A stretch of 11,753 bases of DNA from an uncultured Ellagibacter sp. GTDB taxonomy: Bacteria > Actinomycetota > Coriobacteriia > Coriobacteriales > Eggerthellaceae. This document shows, one piece after another, positions 1 to 6,136 of the stretch (position 1 is its first letter; each line of letters opens with the position of its first letter). A program made the translations under genes and the position numbers. Under the pieces are notes generated by a model, which saw only the letters and a list, made by a program, of their open reading frames with translations, did no database searches and was not told the origin of the DNA. The stretch is from NCBI RefSeq assembly GCF_934617235.1, contig NZ_CAKTTZ010000059.1:1-11753 (forward strand). The letters are read 5' to 3'.

Positions 1-80
1 CCATGATAGGGGGAGCCTGCTTTTCGGGAGGGCCGCCGATGGGACACCCATGTCAACGGTGGTTTAACATAGAGCTCTGC

Positions 81-374
81 CTACTTGATGCGTGATTGCA
101 GCTCGCCGATCTTGGTCTTCGCCCTGGAATATTGATAGGCACCGATGCCGACAAAGCCAGCCGCAACGACCGCGATCGCATAAGTGACTACGCTCGCTGC
201 CACTGTCTCGGGATCGAACATGCCGTTCGCAACAAGAACCTGGCGAATGATCAGGAACAATACGAACACGATGATGCCACCTGCAGTCTGCATGAAGCCG
301 CGGGTCTTCTTCTGCTCGAGCTCGGCGATTTCCTCGCGAAGCTTGCGTTCCTTTTTGCTCATTCCCTTTGCCAT
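81..374 (-). CDS. Small two-helix membrane protein, unknown function
   Basis: This 97-residue protein is not one I can name. Residues 1-26 are highly charged (Lys, Arg, Glu) and look like a short cytoplasmic helix or coiled coil. Two hydrophobic stretches, about 29-50 and 57-81, read as membrane helices joined by a short loop containing FDPET. A basic tail (SRAKTKIGELQSRIK) follows, so both ends probably face the cytoplasm. The start is the ATG of MAKGMSKK at 374, because an AAGGAG ribosome site lies 6 nt upstream; the frame stays open further upstream to 497, but without such a site and across the likely promoter. The gene stands alone, with a promoter-like pair at 458-484. Nothing in it or around it shows a function. 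I am confident the gene is real, not what it does. Confidence 0.75.
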   Translation of the reverse strand: MAKGMSKKERKLREEIAELEQKKTRGFMQTAGGIIVFVLFLIIRQVLVANGMFDPETVAASVVTYAIAVVAAGFVGIGAYQYSRAKTKIGELQSRIK

Positions 375-380
375 TTCCCA

Positions 381-386
381 CTCCTT
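381..386 (-). promoter_or_regulatory. Ribosome binding site of the small membrane protein
   Basis: On the minus strand this reads AAGGAG, 6 nt before the ATG at 374. It decides the start in favour of MAKGMSKK over the longer open frame. Confidence 0.7.
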
Positions 387-457
387 AAGGCATCGCGGCG
401 GCGCAACAAGGCGAAAGACAGCGCTCGACGCGAATGAACTTTGAATTAGTGCTGAAC

Positions 458-484
458 AGTATAAAGCAAGCGTCCGAAAATCAA
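458..484 (-). promoter_or_regulatory. Candidate sigma-70-type promoter of the small membrane protein
   Basis: On the minus strand a TATACT -10 box (458-463) follows a TTGATT -35 box (479-484) with a 15-nt spacer, shorter than the usual 17. Transcription would start near 451 and leave a leader of roughly 75 nt before the ATG at 374. The -10 box is good; the spacing keeps confidence moderate. Confidence 0.4.
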
Positions 485-582
485 CACGCTTCCCCATTGC
501 CGCCTGCGAGAATCATGCCGCAGCATTCATTCGACGCGAAGCCCAGCGAGATGACAGGCGTGCGACGAGGCACAGAAGCATA

Positions 583-613
583 ACGGGCCTCCCTCTATAA
601 GAGGAAAGCCCGT
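583..613. other. Imperfect hairpin
   Basis: The arms ACGGGC (583-588) and GCCCGT (608-613) pair, then come three mismatched positions per side, then CCTCT (592-596) pairs with AGAGG (600-604) around a 3-nt loop. No T-run follows on either strand, so it is not a convincing terminator. It lies about 275 bp downstream of the SpoVA-like gene, whose transcription it could still affect. Confidence 0.4.
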
Positions 614-888
614 CAAGATGAATTCCAGCAAATCACTAGGTGAAACGCGCGCTTACAATGAGAACGGCACGATTCATACACGGCGAGAGACAAGCTCGGA
701 GCACGCAAAAGACGCACGGCGCGGGACACGCAACCCGCAATCACGACCTATACGCAACGCCCGCGCGAGCTCGCGGAAAGCGAGACACGCCGTAGCACGC
801 AAGACGCACGGCGCGCACTACGCCCGATGCGAGAGGCGCGACTCGTGCACGTGCGCGACGCACGCAGCCGCCGCCCGAAAAGCGATTC
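614..888. other. Gene-free, repeat-rich spacer
   Basis: No convincing gene is seen on either strand. The stretch is dominated by CGC/GCG steps. It holds a near-perfect direct repeat (701-723 and 795-815, the second copy two A residues shorter) and a 12-nt palindrome CGCGAGCTCGCG (764-775). The open frame on the plus strand here has a low-complexity Arg/Ala/Ser-rich product and no ribosome site. Confidence 0.5.
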
Positions 889-1851
889 CTATGCCTTCAC
901 CGTCTCGCTCATGCCTGCAGGCACGCCGCTTTCCCCCGTGGCGTCATAGCCTTCGAGCTCTTCCTTGTCGAGCTTCTTCACCATGGAAGCGTCGTAGCCG
1001 AGCTCCTTAAGCGAGTTCAGCGCCTTCTCGGCATGAACCTGCTCGAGCGGCTTGCGGCCGAACGTCCAGTTGTAGATGAAGAAGGTGAACAGCGCGGTGA
1101 TGGCGAGGCCGGCAACGGCGAGCAGGAACGAGCCCAGATGGACGCCGGCGCCCGCGAGGTTGCCCGCCGCAAGCTCGATGCCCACGTTGTACATGTTGTA
1201 ACCGCCGACCGTGATCATGACGGAGAAGCCCTCGCCGGAGAAGTTAGCGAGCGCACCGGAAATTCCGAAGGGCGCGAAGATTGCGCCCAACATCCATGCC
1301 GTGATCAGGATATGGAGCGGAGTAACCTTCTTGGTGACCTTCTTCAGGCACACGAACAGGATCTGGAAGAACGCGGCGAGCAGACCGCCCACAAGGAATG
1401 CGTACACGAACAGCATGCCACCCTCGGTCTTTGCGACGCCGAGGTTGTTGTTGAACCCGACCGTGCCGCAAATCCAGCCGAGCGCGATGCAGATAGCCGC
1501 GAACAGCACATTGAACCACACGACGAACCACACGCAGTTCCAGATGCACTTGCCCATCTTCTCGTTGTTCTTCGTCCAGGGACCCACAGCCTTCATGCCA
1601 ACCGCCATTGCGAAGCCGGAGAACGGGAGCAGCGCGCCGAACGTCGCCCATTCCTCGACGTACTGATAACACGCAAGGCCGCCCAGGATGCAGCCGATCA
1701 CACCCATGCTGATAAGCGTAGCGCCGCCCATAAAGAACGCCATCGGCGTGCCTACGAGCACGGTCTGCCAGAACGTGAGGATCGCCTGGGCGATGAGCGC
1801 AAAGGTGCCGCCCACCAGGAAGCTGTAGATAACTGTCTTGTATGGTTTCAT
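889..1851 (-). CDS. SpoVA-like (SpoVAC/SpoVAE-type) membrane protein with two tandem domains
   Basis: This 320-residue protein carries two copies of the SpoVA membrane domain. The first (about 9-90) begins YSFLVGGTFALIAQ and ends with FGALLPFSGFAMAVGMKAV, which matches the SpoVAC signature of a GG(x)nQ helix followed by a PxxGFA segment. Two more helices (about 103-130) follow, then the second domain (about 149-260) begins YAFLVGGLLAAFFQ and continues TPLHILITAWMLGAIF. A charged tail (265-320) ends it. In spore formers, SpoVA proteins form an inner-membrane channel that moves calcium-dipicolinate and usually consist of single ~140-residue domains; here two are fused. The start chosen is the ATG at 1851, with AAGGGG 6 nt upstream, rather than the TTG at 1866. 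It stands alone, with no other spo gene nearby. The domain call is fairly firm; substrate and role are unknown. Confidence 0.75.
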   Translation of the reverse strand: MKPYKTVIYSFLVGGTFALIAQAILTFWQTVLVGTPMAFFMGGATLISMGVIGCILGGLACYQYVEEWATFGALLPFSGFAMAVGMKAVGPWTKNNEKMGKCIWNCVWFVVWFNVLFAAICIALGWICGTVGFNNNLGVAKTEGGMLFVYAFLVGGLLAAFFQILFVCLKKVTKKVTPLHILITAWMLGAIFAPFGISGALANFSGEGFSVMITVGGYNMYNVGIELAAGNLAGAGVHLGSFLLAVAGLAITALFTFFIYNWTFGRKPLEQVHAEKALNSLKELGYDASMVKKLDKEELEGYDATGESGVPAGMSETVKA

Positions 1852-1857
1852 GACCAT

Positions 1858-1863
1858 CCCCTT
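1858..1863 (-). promoter_or_regulatory. Ribosome binding site of the SpoVA-like gene
   Basis: The minus strand reads AAGGGG, 6 nt before the ATG at 1851. It would overlap the coding region if the TTG at 1866 were used, so it favours the shorter protein starting MKPYK. Confidence 0.65.
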
Positions 1864-1909
1864 CAACTATTCTTTTGACTCCACATCGCGCGAATGCGCA
1901 AAAAACAGA

Positions 1910-1931
1910 CACGCTTTCCCTCAAAAGCGTG
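1910..1931 (-). terminator. Terminator-like hairpin in the leader of the SpoVA-like gene
   Basis: The arms CACGCTTT (1910-1917) and AAAGCGTG (1924-1931) pair perfectly over 8 bp around a 6-nt loop. On the minus strand the stem is followed by TCTG and then six T residues (1901-1906 on the plus strand). It sits about 60 nt before the start codon, so it could act as an attenuator. The stem is short, so it may instead be a protein-binding site. Confidence 0.4.
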
Positions 1932-1967
1932 AACATGCGCACGATAGACTACCCGAAAGCGCGCAAT

Positions 1968-2010
1968 CGACCTCAACCCGCAAGGTCGAATCGACGGGTT
2001 GACTTGGTCG
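1968..2010. other. Large inverted repeat upstream of the SpoVA-like gene
   Basis: TCAACCCG (1973-1980) pairs with CGGGTTGA (1995-2002), and the flanking CGACC (1968-1972) pairs with GGTCG (2006-2010) across a 3-nt bulge, giving 13 bp. An alternative, mutually exclusive pairing exists between TCGACC (1967-1972) and GGTCGA in the loop. It could be an operator or an RNA leader fold; no known riboswitch consensus was recognised. Confidence 0.4.
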
Positions 2011-2251
2011 TCCGCCCTGTAGCGGAAGGACGAATTTGATCCCAGGGCATGAAGAAGGGGCTGGAAGCGGAAGGGGCGGAAGGGAACGCTCGGGAAAGAG
2101 CGAGAAGAAGGGGAACGCAAAGGCGGGACGGGCTGGCGAGCGTCGGTCCCGGCGACGCAGCCTTGCTTCGGGCAACCGTGCGGCGGCTCCCTGTGACGCG
2201 ACGAATCCGTACAGCCGCGCATCAAACCGAGCGTCCTACAGCAACCTGACC
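2011..2251. other. Gene-free spacer with a purine-rich tract
   Basis: No gene is supported. From about 2049 to 2120 the plus strand is almost all A and G, with AGAAGGGG occurring twice and a small CGCTC/GAGCG stem (2087-2102). The open frames across this part are compositional. No RNA family was recognised in 2011-2251. Confidence 0.4.
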
Positions 2252-2289
2252 AAAAACAAGGGGCCGGAAGGGAGAATCCTTCCGGCCCC
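2252..2289 (-). terminator. Intrinsic terminator of the EF-G-like gene
   Basis: The arms GGGGCCGGAAGG (2260-2271) and CCTTCCGGCCCC (2278-2289) form a perfect 12-bp stem with a 6-nt loop. On the minus strand the stem is followed by TTGTTTTT (2252-2259). It lies 100 bp beyond the stop codon of the EF-G-like gene and separates it from the SpoVA-like gene. Confidence 0.88.
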
Positions 2290-2388
2290 ACTGCGCGACT
2301 GCGGTTCCGAACGATCGAAGCCGCAGTTGCGTAAAGCGGATCGCGAAGCGCAAAGCCCCACGCTTCGCAACCCACCACTTCTTACTCG

Positions 2389-4461
2389 CTAATTCCCTGC
2401 AGCCCTTGAGGCTTGGTATTCCTCCACGAGCTTCTTCGTGACATCGGCAGGCGCCTGCTCGTAGCCGTTGATCTGGATGCTGTACGAACCCGAACCGCGT
2501 GTGATCGAGCGCAAATCCTTCGTGTACTTCACAACCTCGGCGTAGGGCACGCGCACGATGATCACGGTCTCGCCCTCGTCGTTGGAGTCCGTGCCGACGA
2601 TGCGTCCGCGGCGCGTGGAGATGTCGCCCATAACCGGGCCCGCGTAGTCCTCTCCCACCGTGATCTCCATGTCAGCCATCGGCTCGAGCAGCACAGGATC
2701 GGCCTGGTCACACGCAGCACGGAAACCGATGCGCGCGGCGGTCTTGAACGCCATCTCGTTGGAATCGACGGAATGATAGCTGCCGTCGAACACGGCGACC
2801 TTGATGTCAACCATCGGGTAGCCGGCAAGCACGCCTTCCTTCATCGTTTCCTGAACGCCCTTGTCAACTGCGGGAATAAGGCCGCCGGGAATAGCGCCGC
2901 CCTTGATCTCGTCGACGAACTCGTAGCCCGCCCCCGGGTTCGGGGAGATGCGCAGCCAGCAGTCGCCGAACTGCCCGGCGCCGCCCGTCTGCTTCTTGTG
3001 ACGGCCCTCGGCCTCGGCGGTCTTGCGAATGGTCTCGCGATACGGGATGCGAACCGGCACGAGGCGAACCTCAACGCCCGTTTGCTCCTTGCAGCGGGAA
3101 ACGAGCATGTCAACCTGCGTGTCGCCCATCGCGGTGAGCACGGTCTGGTGCGTTTCCTCGTTACGCTGAATGTGGATCGACGGGTCGTTTTCCGCCGCGC
3201 GGGCAAGAAACGTCCCGAGCTTGTCCTCTTCCTTCTTGTTGACGGCCTCGATCGCGACCGGGTACTGCGGCACCGGCAGCGGCAAGGGGTCGACGGCGAT
3301 CTCGCCGGTAAGGGAAATCGTATCGCCCGTGCGCGTCTCGGCGAGCTTCGGCACGACGATGATGTCGCCCGCCTTCGCGCTCTTCACGTCGGTGGCCTCC
3401 TTGCCCATCATGACGTAGAGGTGACCCAGGCGCTCCTTCTTTCCCGTGCGCGCGTTGATGAGCTCCATGCCGGGCTCGAGCACGCCTGAGAGCACCTTAA
3501 GGAAGCTCAAGCGGCCCACGAACGGGTCGGAGAGCGTCTTGAAGGCAAATGCCGCGGGGCGGTTCGTCTCGTCGATGGGGATGGAGGTGCCGTCGGCCAT
3601 CTGGAAACGACCGTGGCTTCTCGGGTGCGGGAAGTACGTGCAGATGTCTTCCATAAGCCCCTGAATACCCTGCTTGATGATGGTGGAGCCCACGAACACG
3701 GGGATGAACAGCTCCTGCGCGATGGCCTTGTCGAGCAGCGACTCGAGCTCGTCCTGGGTGAGCTGTTCCTCGCCTTCGAGATACTTCATCATAAGCTCGT
3801 CGTCGGCCTCGGCCACGAGGTCGCACAGCTTGTCGCGGGCCGCCTGCGCAGCGTCGGCGAACTCGGCGGGAATGGGCTCGATGCGCTCGGAGTCGTCGCC
3901 CTCGCCGAAGTAGCGGGCTTCCATGCGGATGATGTCGATGACGCCCTTGAAGTCGGCGTCTTGCCCAATGGGGATGGTGACCGGGCCCAGACGCGATCCG
4001 AAACGCGCGTGGAGCGTGGCCATGGCCATGTCGAAGTCGGCGTGCTCGCGGTCGATGTGATTGATGAACACGGCTCGCGAAAGGCGCATTCCCTCGGCCT
4101 CGCGCCACAGCTTGGTGGTCATGACCTGTGGGCCTGCAACGGCGTCGACCACGAAAAGCGCCATTTCAGCGGCTTGCATGGTGGACAGCGTGTCGCAGAT
4201 GAAGTCGGGATGGCCCGAAGTGTCGAGCACGTTGATCTTGTAGTCCTTGTACGGGATGGGGGCGATCGAAGTGCCGATCGTGAACTTGCGCTTGATTTCC
4301 TCGGCGTCGTAGTCGAGATAGGACTTGCCGTCGTGCGTCGTACCCATGCGCGGGGTCTTGCCGGAGACGTAGAGCATCGCCTCAGCGAGCGAAGTCTTCC
4401 CCGCGCCGTCTTGACCCACCAGGACGACATTGCGCACGTGCTCAGTGGCAGGAGCTGCCAT
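2389..4461 (-). CDS. EF-G-like translational GTPase (divergent paralogue of elongation factor G)
   Basis: The 690-residue product has the full EF-G length and domain order. The GTPase domain holds a P-loop GQDGAGKT (16-23), a G3 box DTSGH (80-84), a G4 box NHID (134-137) and a G5-like GST (258-260). Domain II covers about 300-390. Domain III covers about 400-475. Domain IV has GGAGQFGD (493-500) and the tip GSYHSVDSNEMAF (560-572). Domain V has GDISTRRGRI (612-621) and SITRGSGSYS. Canonical EF-G has AHIDAGKT, DTPGH and NKMD, so this belongs to the EF-G-like (EF-G2/FusA2-type) group that is usually a second copy. It should bind the ribosome and hydrolyse GTP; whether it translocates, recycles or protects ribosomes is not shown. 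The ATG at 4461 gives the family's normal N-terminus; the frame stays open to 4782 without support. GGTGG lies 5 nt and AAAGG 12 nt upstream. Confidence 0.93.
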   Translation of the reverse strand: MAAPATEHVRNVVLVGQDGAGKTSLAEAMLYVSGKTPRMGTTHDGKSYLDYDAEEIKRKFTIGTSIAPIPYKDYKINVLDTSGHPDFICDTLSTMQAAEMALFVVDAVAGPQVMTTKLWREAEGMRLSRAVFINHIDREHADFDMAMATLHARFGSRLGPVTIPIGQDADFKGVIDIIRMEARYFGEGDDSERIEPIPAEFADAAQAARDKLCDLVAEADDELMMKYLEGEEQLTQDELESLLDKAIAQELFIPVFVGSTIIKQGIQGLMEDICTYFPHPRSHGRFQMADGTSIPIDETNRPAAFAFKTLSDPFVGRLSFLKVLSGVLEPGMELINARTGKKERLGHLYVMMGKEATDVKSAKAGDIIVVPKLAETRTGDTISLTGEIAVDPLPLPVPQYPVAIEAVNKKEEDKLGTFLARAAENDPSIHIQRNEETHQTVLTAMGDTQVDMLVSRCKEQTGVEVRLVPVRIPYRETIRKTAEAEGRHKKQTGGAGQFGDCWLRISPNPGAGYEFVDEIKGGAIPGGLIPAVDKGVQETMKEGVLAGYPMVDIKVAVFDGSYHSVDSNEMAFKTAARIGFRAACDQADPVLLEPMADMEITVGEDYAGPVMGDISTRRGRIVGTDSNDEGETVIIVRVPYAEVVKYTKDLRSITRGSGSYSIQINGYEQAPADVTKKLVEEYQASRAAGN

Positions 4462-4530
4462 TTTGACCACCAACCTTTCGTTGCGTGGCCGCGCCCGAAA
4501 GAGCATCTTTGAGGCACAACCACTTTTAGT

Positions 4531-4590
4531 CTTGCACACACAAAGAACCGCTTGGTCAAGCCGACTTCGGCTTGCGTTGTAACCAGTGTA
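4531..4590 (-). promoter_or_regulatory. Candidate promoter region of the EF-G-like gene
   Basis: Two weak possibilities are visible on the minus strand. One is TTGACC (4554-4559) with TGCAAG (4531-4536) at 17 nt. The other is a TACACT -10 box (4585-4590) without a clear -35 box. A perfect palindrome, CAAGCCG-ACTT-CGGCTTG (4557-4574), overlaps the first -35 box and could be an operator. Neither option is close enough to consensus for certainty. Confidence 0.27.
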
Positions 4591-4856
4591 ACGTACTTTC
4601 GCCCTTTTTCGTCCGCTTGCCCCAAGATTTGCCCCGCACTTTGGAAAGCACTTGCATTTTACGGGGAAATGCGCGTTACACGCCCCCGCGTGAAGCCATA
4701 GGGGAAGATGGGGAAAGGGGTGCCGGGCAGGTCTGGGGGCTGGACGGGAGTCGCGAGCGACCGAGAGACTCTTCAAAAACACGCAAGCACAAAGCTATAT
4801 CGCGTCTGCACGAGAGCACCTACCTATTTCTTGAGCGGGGGTCGCTATTTCGAACG
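4591..4856. other. Gene-free stretch upstream of the EF-G-like gene
   Basis: I see no gene here on either strand. The open frames that cross it give low-complexity or Arg-rich products without ribosome sites. The part from about 4835 already shows loose similarity to the degenerate repeats that begin at 4857. Confidence 0.4.
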
Positions 4857-5010
4857 CGGGTCGGGCGACTTGCCTCACTCGCGGGACGGGAATCGGGCGA
4901 GACTCGGATTGGACGACTTGCCCCCGCTGAAACGATGTCTGTAGGCGAGACGGGGTCGGGTGACTTGCCTCATCCAGGACACGAGTCGGGTGATTCGTCC
5001 CTCCGAAGCG
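4857..5010. repeat. Degenerate tandem repeats of about 47 bp
   Basis: A motif of the form TCGGGYGACTTGCCTC recurs at 4861, 4909 (TTGGACGACTTGCC) and 4956, spacings of 48 and 47 bp, with a shorter-spaced fourth version at 4986 (TCGGGTGATTCGTCC). The sequence between units is also partly shared: CTGAAACGATGTCTG near 4927 resembles CCGAAGCGATATCTG near 5003. The array runs directly into the dispersed repeat that starts at about 5012. Confidence 0.55.
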
Positions 5011-5011
5011 A

Positions 5012-5294
5012 TATCTGCCATAGCAGTGGCCGACGCCCTGAAAAGCACACACTCGGAAGCAAATCCTGGCACAAAAACCGAGTTGTCCCACAAGATGAAC
5101 GAGGCGTGGAAGTCAAGTCCGGCTTGGGGGCTTGGGAGATTTTCTGACCTGGGGTTTTCCCATCGGAGAGCATTATCGCCCGAAGCCAACCGCCCGTTTC
5201 GGTGGTTTCTCCGTGGGACAACTCGGTTTTTGTGTCAGAATCCGTCTTTTCGCATGCACTTTTTGGGACAGCTCGGTTTTTGCGCCACCGCGCC
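5012..5294. repeat. Dispersed repeat, copy 1
   Basis: This segment aligns along its whole length with 7583-7857 in the same orientation. It carries a 23-nt unit with core TGGGACAACTCGG, present once inverted (5068-5090) and twice direct (5214-5236 and 5264-5286), the direct pair 50 bp apart. A 27-nt linker with TTTTCGCATGC lies between the direct units. The inverted and first direct units could pair into a long stem around a 123-nt loop. No transposase is encoded; the short frames inside have no ribosome sites and differ between copies. It resembles a non-autonomous element of the MITE or REP kind, but I cannot assign it to a known family. Confidence 0.8.
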
Positions 5295-5351
5295 ACCATC
5301 TTCCCAAGCACCGCCGGCAACGCCGAAGACGCCGTATAGCCCACCTCGAGG

Positions 5352-6059
5352 TTAGTCGGGCGTAGACCGAACATGGGCTAGAACGAGACCGGCTTCTTTG
5401 GTTTTGCGACTACCCTTCTTTAAAGGCGAATAAACGAGCCCGTGGCCATCCTGGAAGCCGACAGGCAGCCCAACGTGCCTCAAAGCCTCGCAAAGCGGCT
5501 CCAAGCTCGCATGACATCCATCGATGCCACCCGTCGACGCCTTCGCACTCCCACGAATAAAGGTCATGCGCCACGCGTTGCCACCTAGGCACCAGCCCTT
5601 GCGGTCGTAGTCTCGCTTCCAATTGCAGATGCAGACATCGCTGAAAGCTTCCTTCAAAGTCGCAACCTTGGATGGGGCCAAATGGGCAATGGGCTCGACG
5701 GGGCCGACATAGCCCCGCTCCAGCCATACCAAGGCCTCTTCGCCCTCCATTACAACCCATATGGTGCGGTGCTCTTCCAGCGGAGTGTCCTCCACCCAGT
5801 AGTTGTCGATTCTCAAGTACTCGAAATCTGTGCAGGCAAGGCTCCGCCCTGCTCCTTGCGCCTCGGCCACCTCGTCCAGCTCGCACAGGAAGCACTCATG
5901 CCGTTCCCATTCCTCCCGCAGACAGCCGGCTTTGAACAGCTCGACAGCGCAAACGCATGTCGGATCAGGCGAATCGCCGCATGCGCCTTCGTCAAGGTCG
6001 CAGACGAAGCCTAGGCGCCGGCTCTCCCCGATGCGCACAATCGAGCCCCATTTGATCAT
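5352..6059 (-). CDS. Cysteine-rich protein of unknown function
   Basis: I do not recognise this 235-residue protein. It has no signal peptide or membrane segment, so it is probably cytoplasmic. It contains 13 cysteines (20, 27, 35, 37, 46, 56, 59, 76, 143, 145, 157, 182, 190), including a CxC at 35-37, CxxC at 56-59 and CxC at 143-145, which might bind metal but follow no pattern I know. Tryptophans and acidic residues are frequent (DNYWVEDTP, IWVVMEGEEALVWLE). The start is the ATG at 6059, because a strong GGGAGG site lies 7 nt upstream; the frame extends further to 6146 without support. It follows the 123-aa gene by 77 bp on the same strand, so the two may share a transcript. Its place in the repeat-bounded island suggests accessory, possibly transferred, DNA. 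Confidence 0.65.
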   Translation of the reverse strand: MIKWGSIVRIGESRRLGFVCDLDEGACGDSPDPTCVCAVELFKAGCLREEWERHECFLCELDEVAEAQGAGRSLACTDFEYLRIDNYWVEDTPLEEHRTIWVVMEGEEALVWLERGYVGPVEPIAHLAPSKVATLKEAFSDVCICNWKRDYDRKGWCLGGNAWRMTFIRGSAKASTGGIDGCHASLEPLCEALRHVGLPVGFQDGHGLVYSPLKKGSRKTKEAGLVLAHVRSTPD

Positions 6060-6066
6060 GGCATTA

Positions 6067-6072
6067 CCTCCC
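6067..6072 (-). promoter_or_regulatory. Ribosome binding site of the cysteine-rich protein
   Basis: The minus strand reads GGGAGG, 7 nt before the ATG at 6059. It decides the start over the longer frame to 6146. Confidence 0.65.
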
Positions 6073-6136
6073 GTCACCCAGAAATCCACGAGGCCAAGTT
6101 CCCGACACCTCGAGGCAGGCTCGCGCCCCCTCGCCC

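Noticed and set aside
39..51. ATGGG-ACA-CCCAT hairpin at the left edge, with TTGACA on the minus strand at 51-56
   Set aside because: The stem is only 5 bp without a T-run, and no -10 box follows the TTGACA at a suitable distance.
1033..1878. Long plus-strand open frame opposite the SpoVA-like gene
   Set aside because: Its product is rich in Glu, Arg, His and Asp, typical of the reverse strand of a GC-rich membrane-protein gene; the minus strand carries recognisable domains and a ribosome site.
1968..2251. Riboswitch or small stable RNA upstream of the SpoVA-like gene
   Set aside because: I compared it by eye with cobalamin, TPP, SAM, glycine, FMN, cyclic-di-GMP and fluoride consensus cores and with SRP RNA, and found no match; only generic hairpins remain.
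4462..4782. N-terminal extension of the EF-G-like protein by 107 residues
   Set aside because: The extra residues are Arg/Pro/Cys-rich, do not belong to the family, and cross the probable promoter; the ATG at 4461 gives the normal length.
5214..5286. CRISPR array based on the evenly spaced 23-nt units
   Set aside because: Only two direct units occur, the intervening 27 nt is conserved between copies instead of variable, and a third unit is inverted. No cas genes are present.
4795..5374. Small proteins encoded inside the dispersed repeat (products with WDNSVFVP or GTTRFLC)
   Set aside because: Frames differ between copies, lack ribosome sites, and overlap each other on both strands; they reflect the repeat sequence, not genes.
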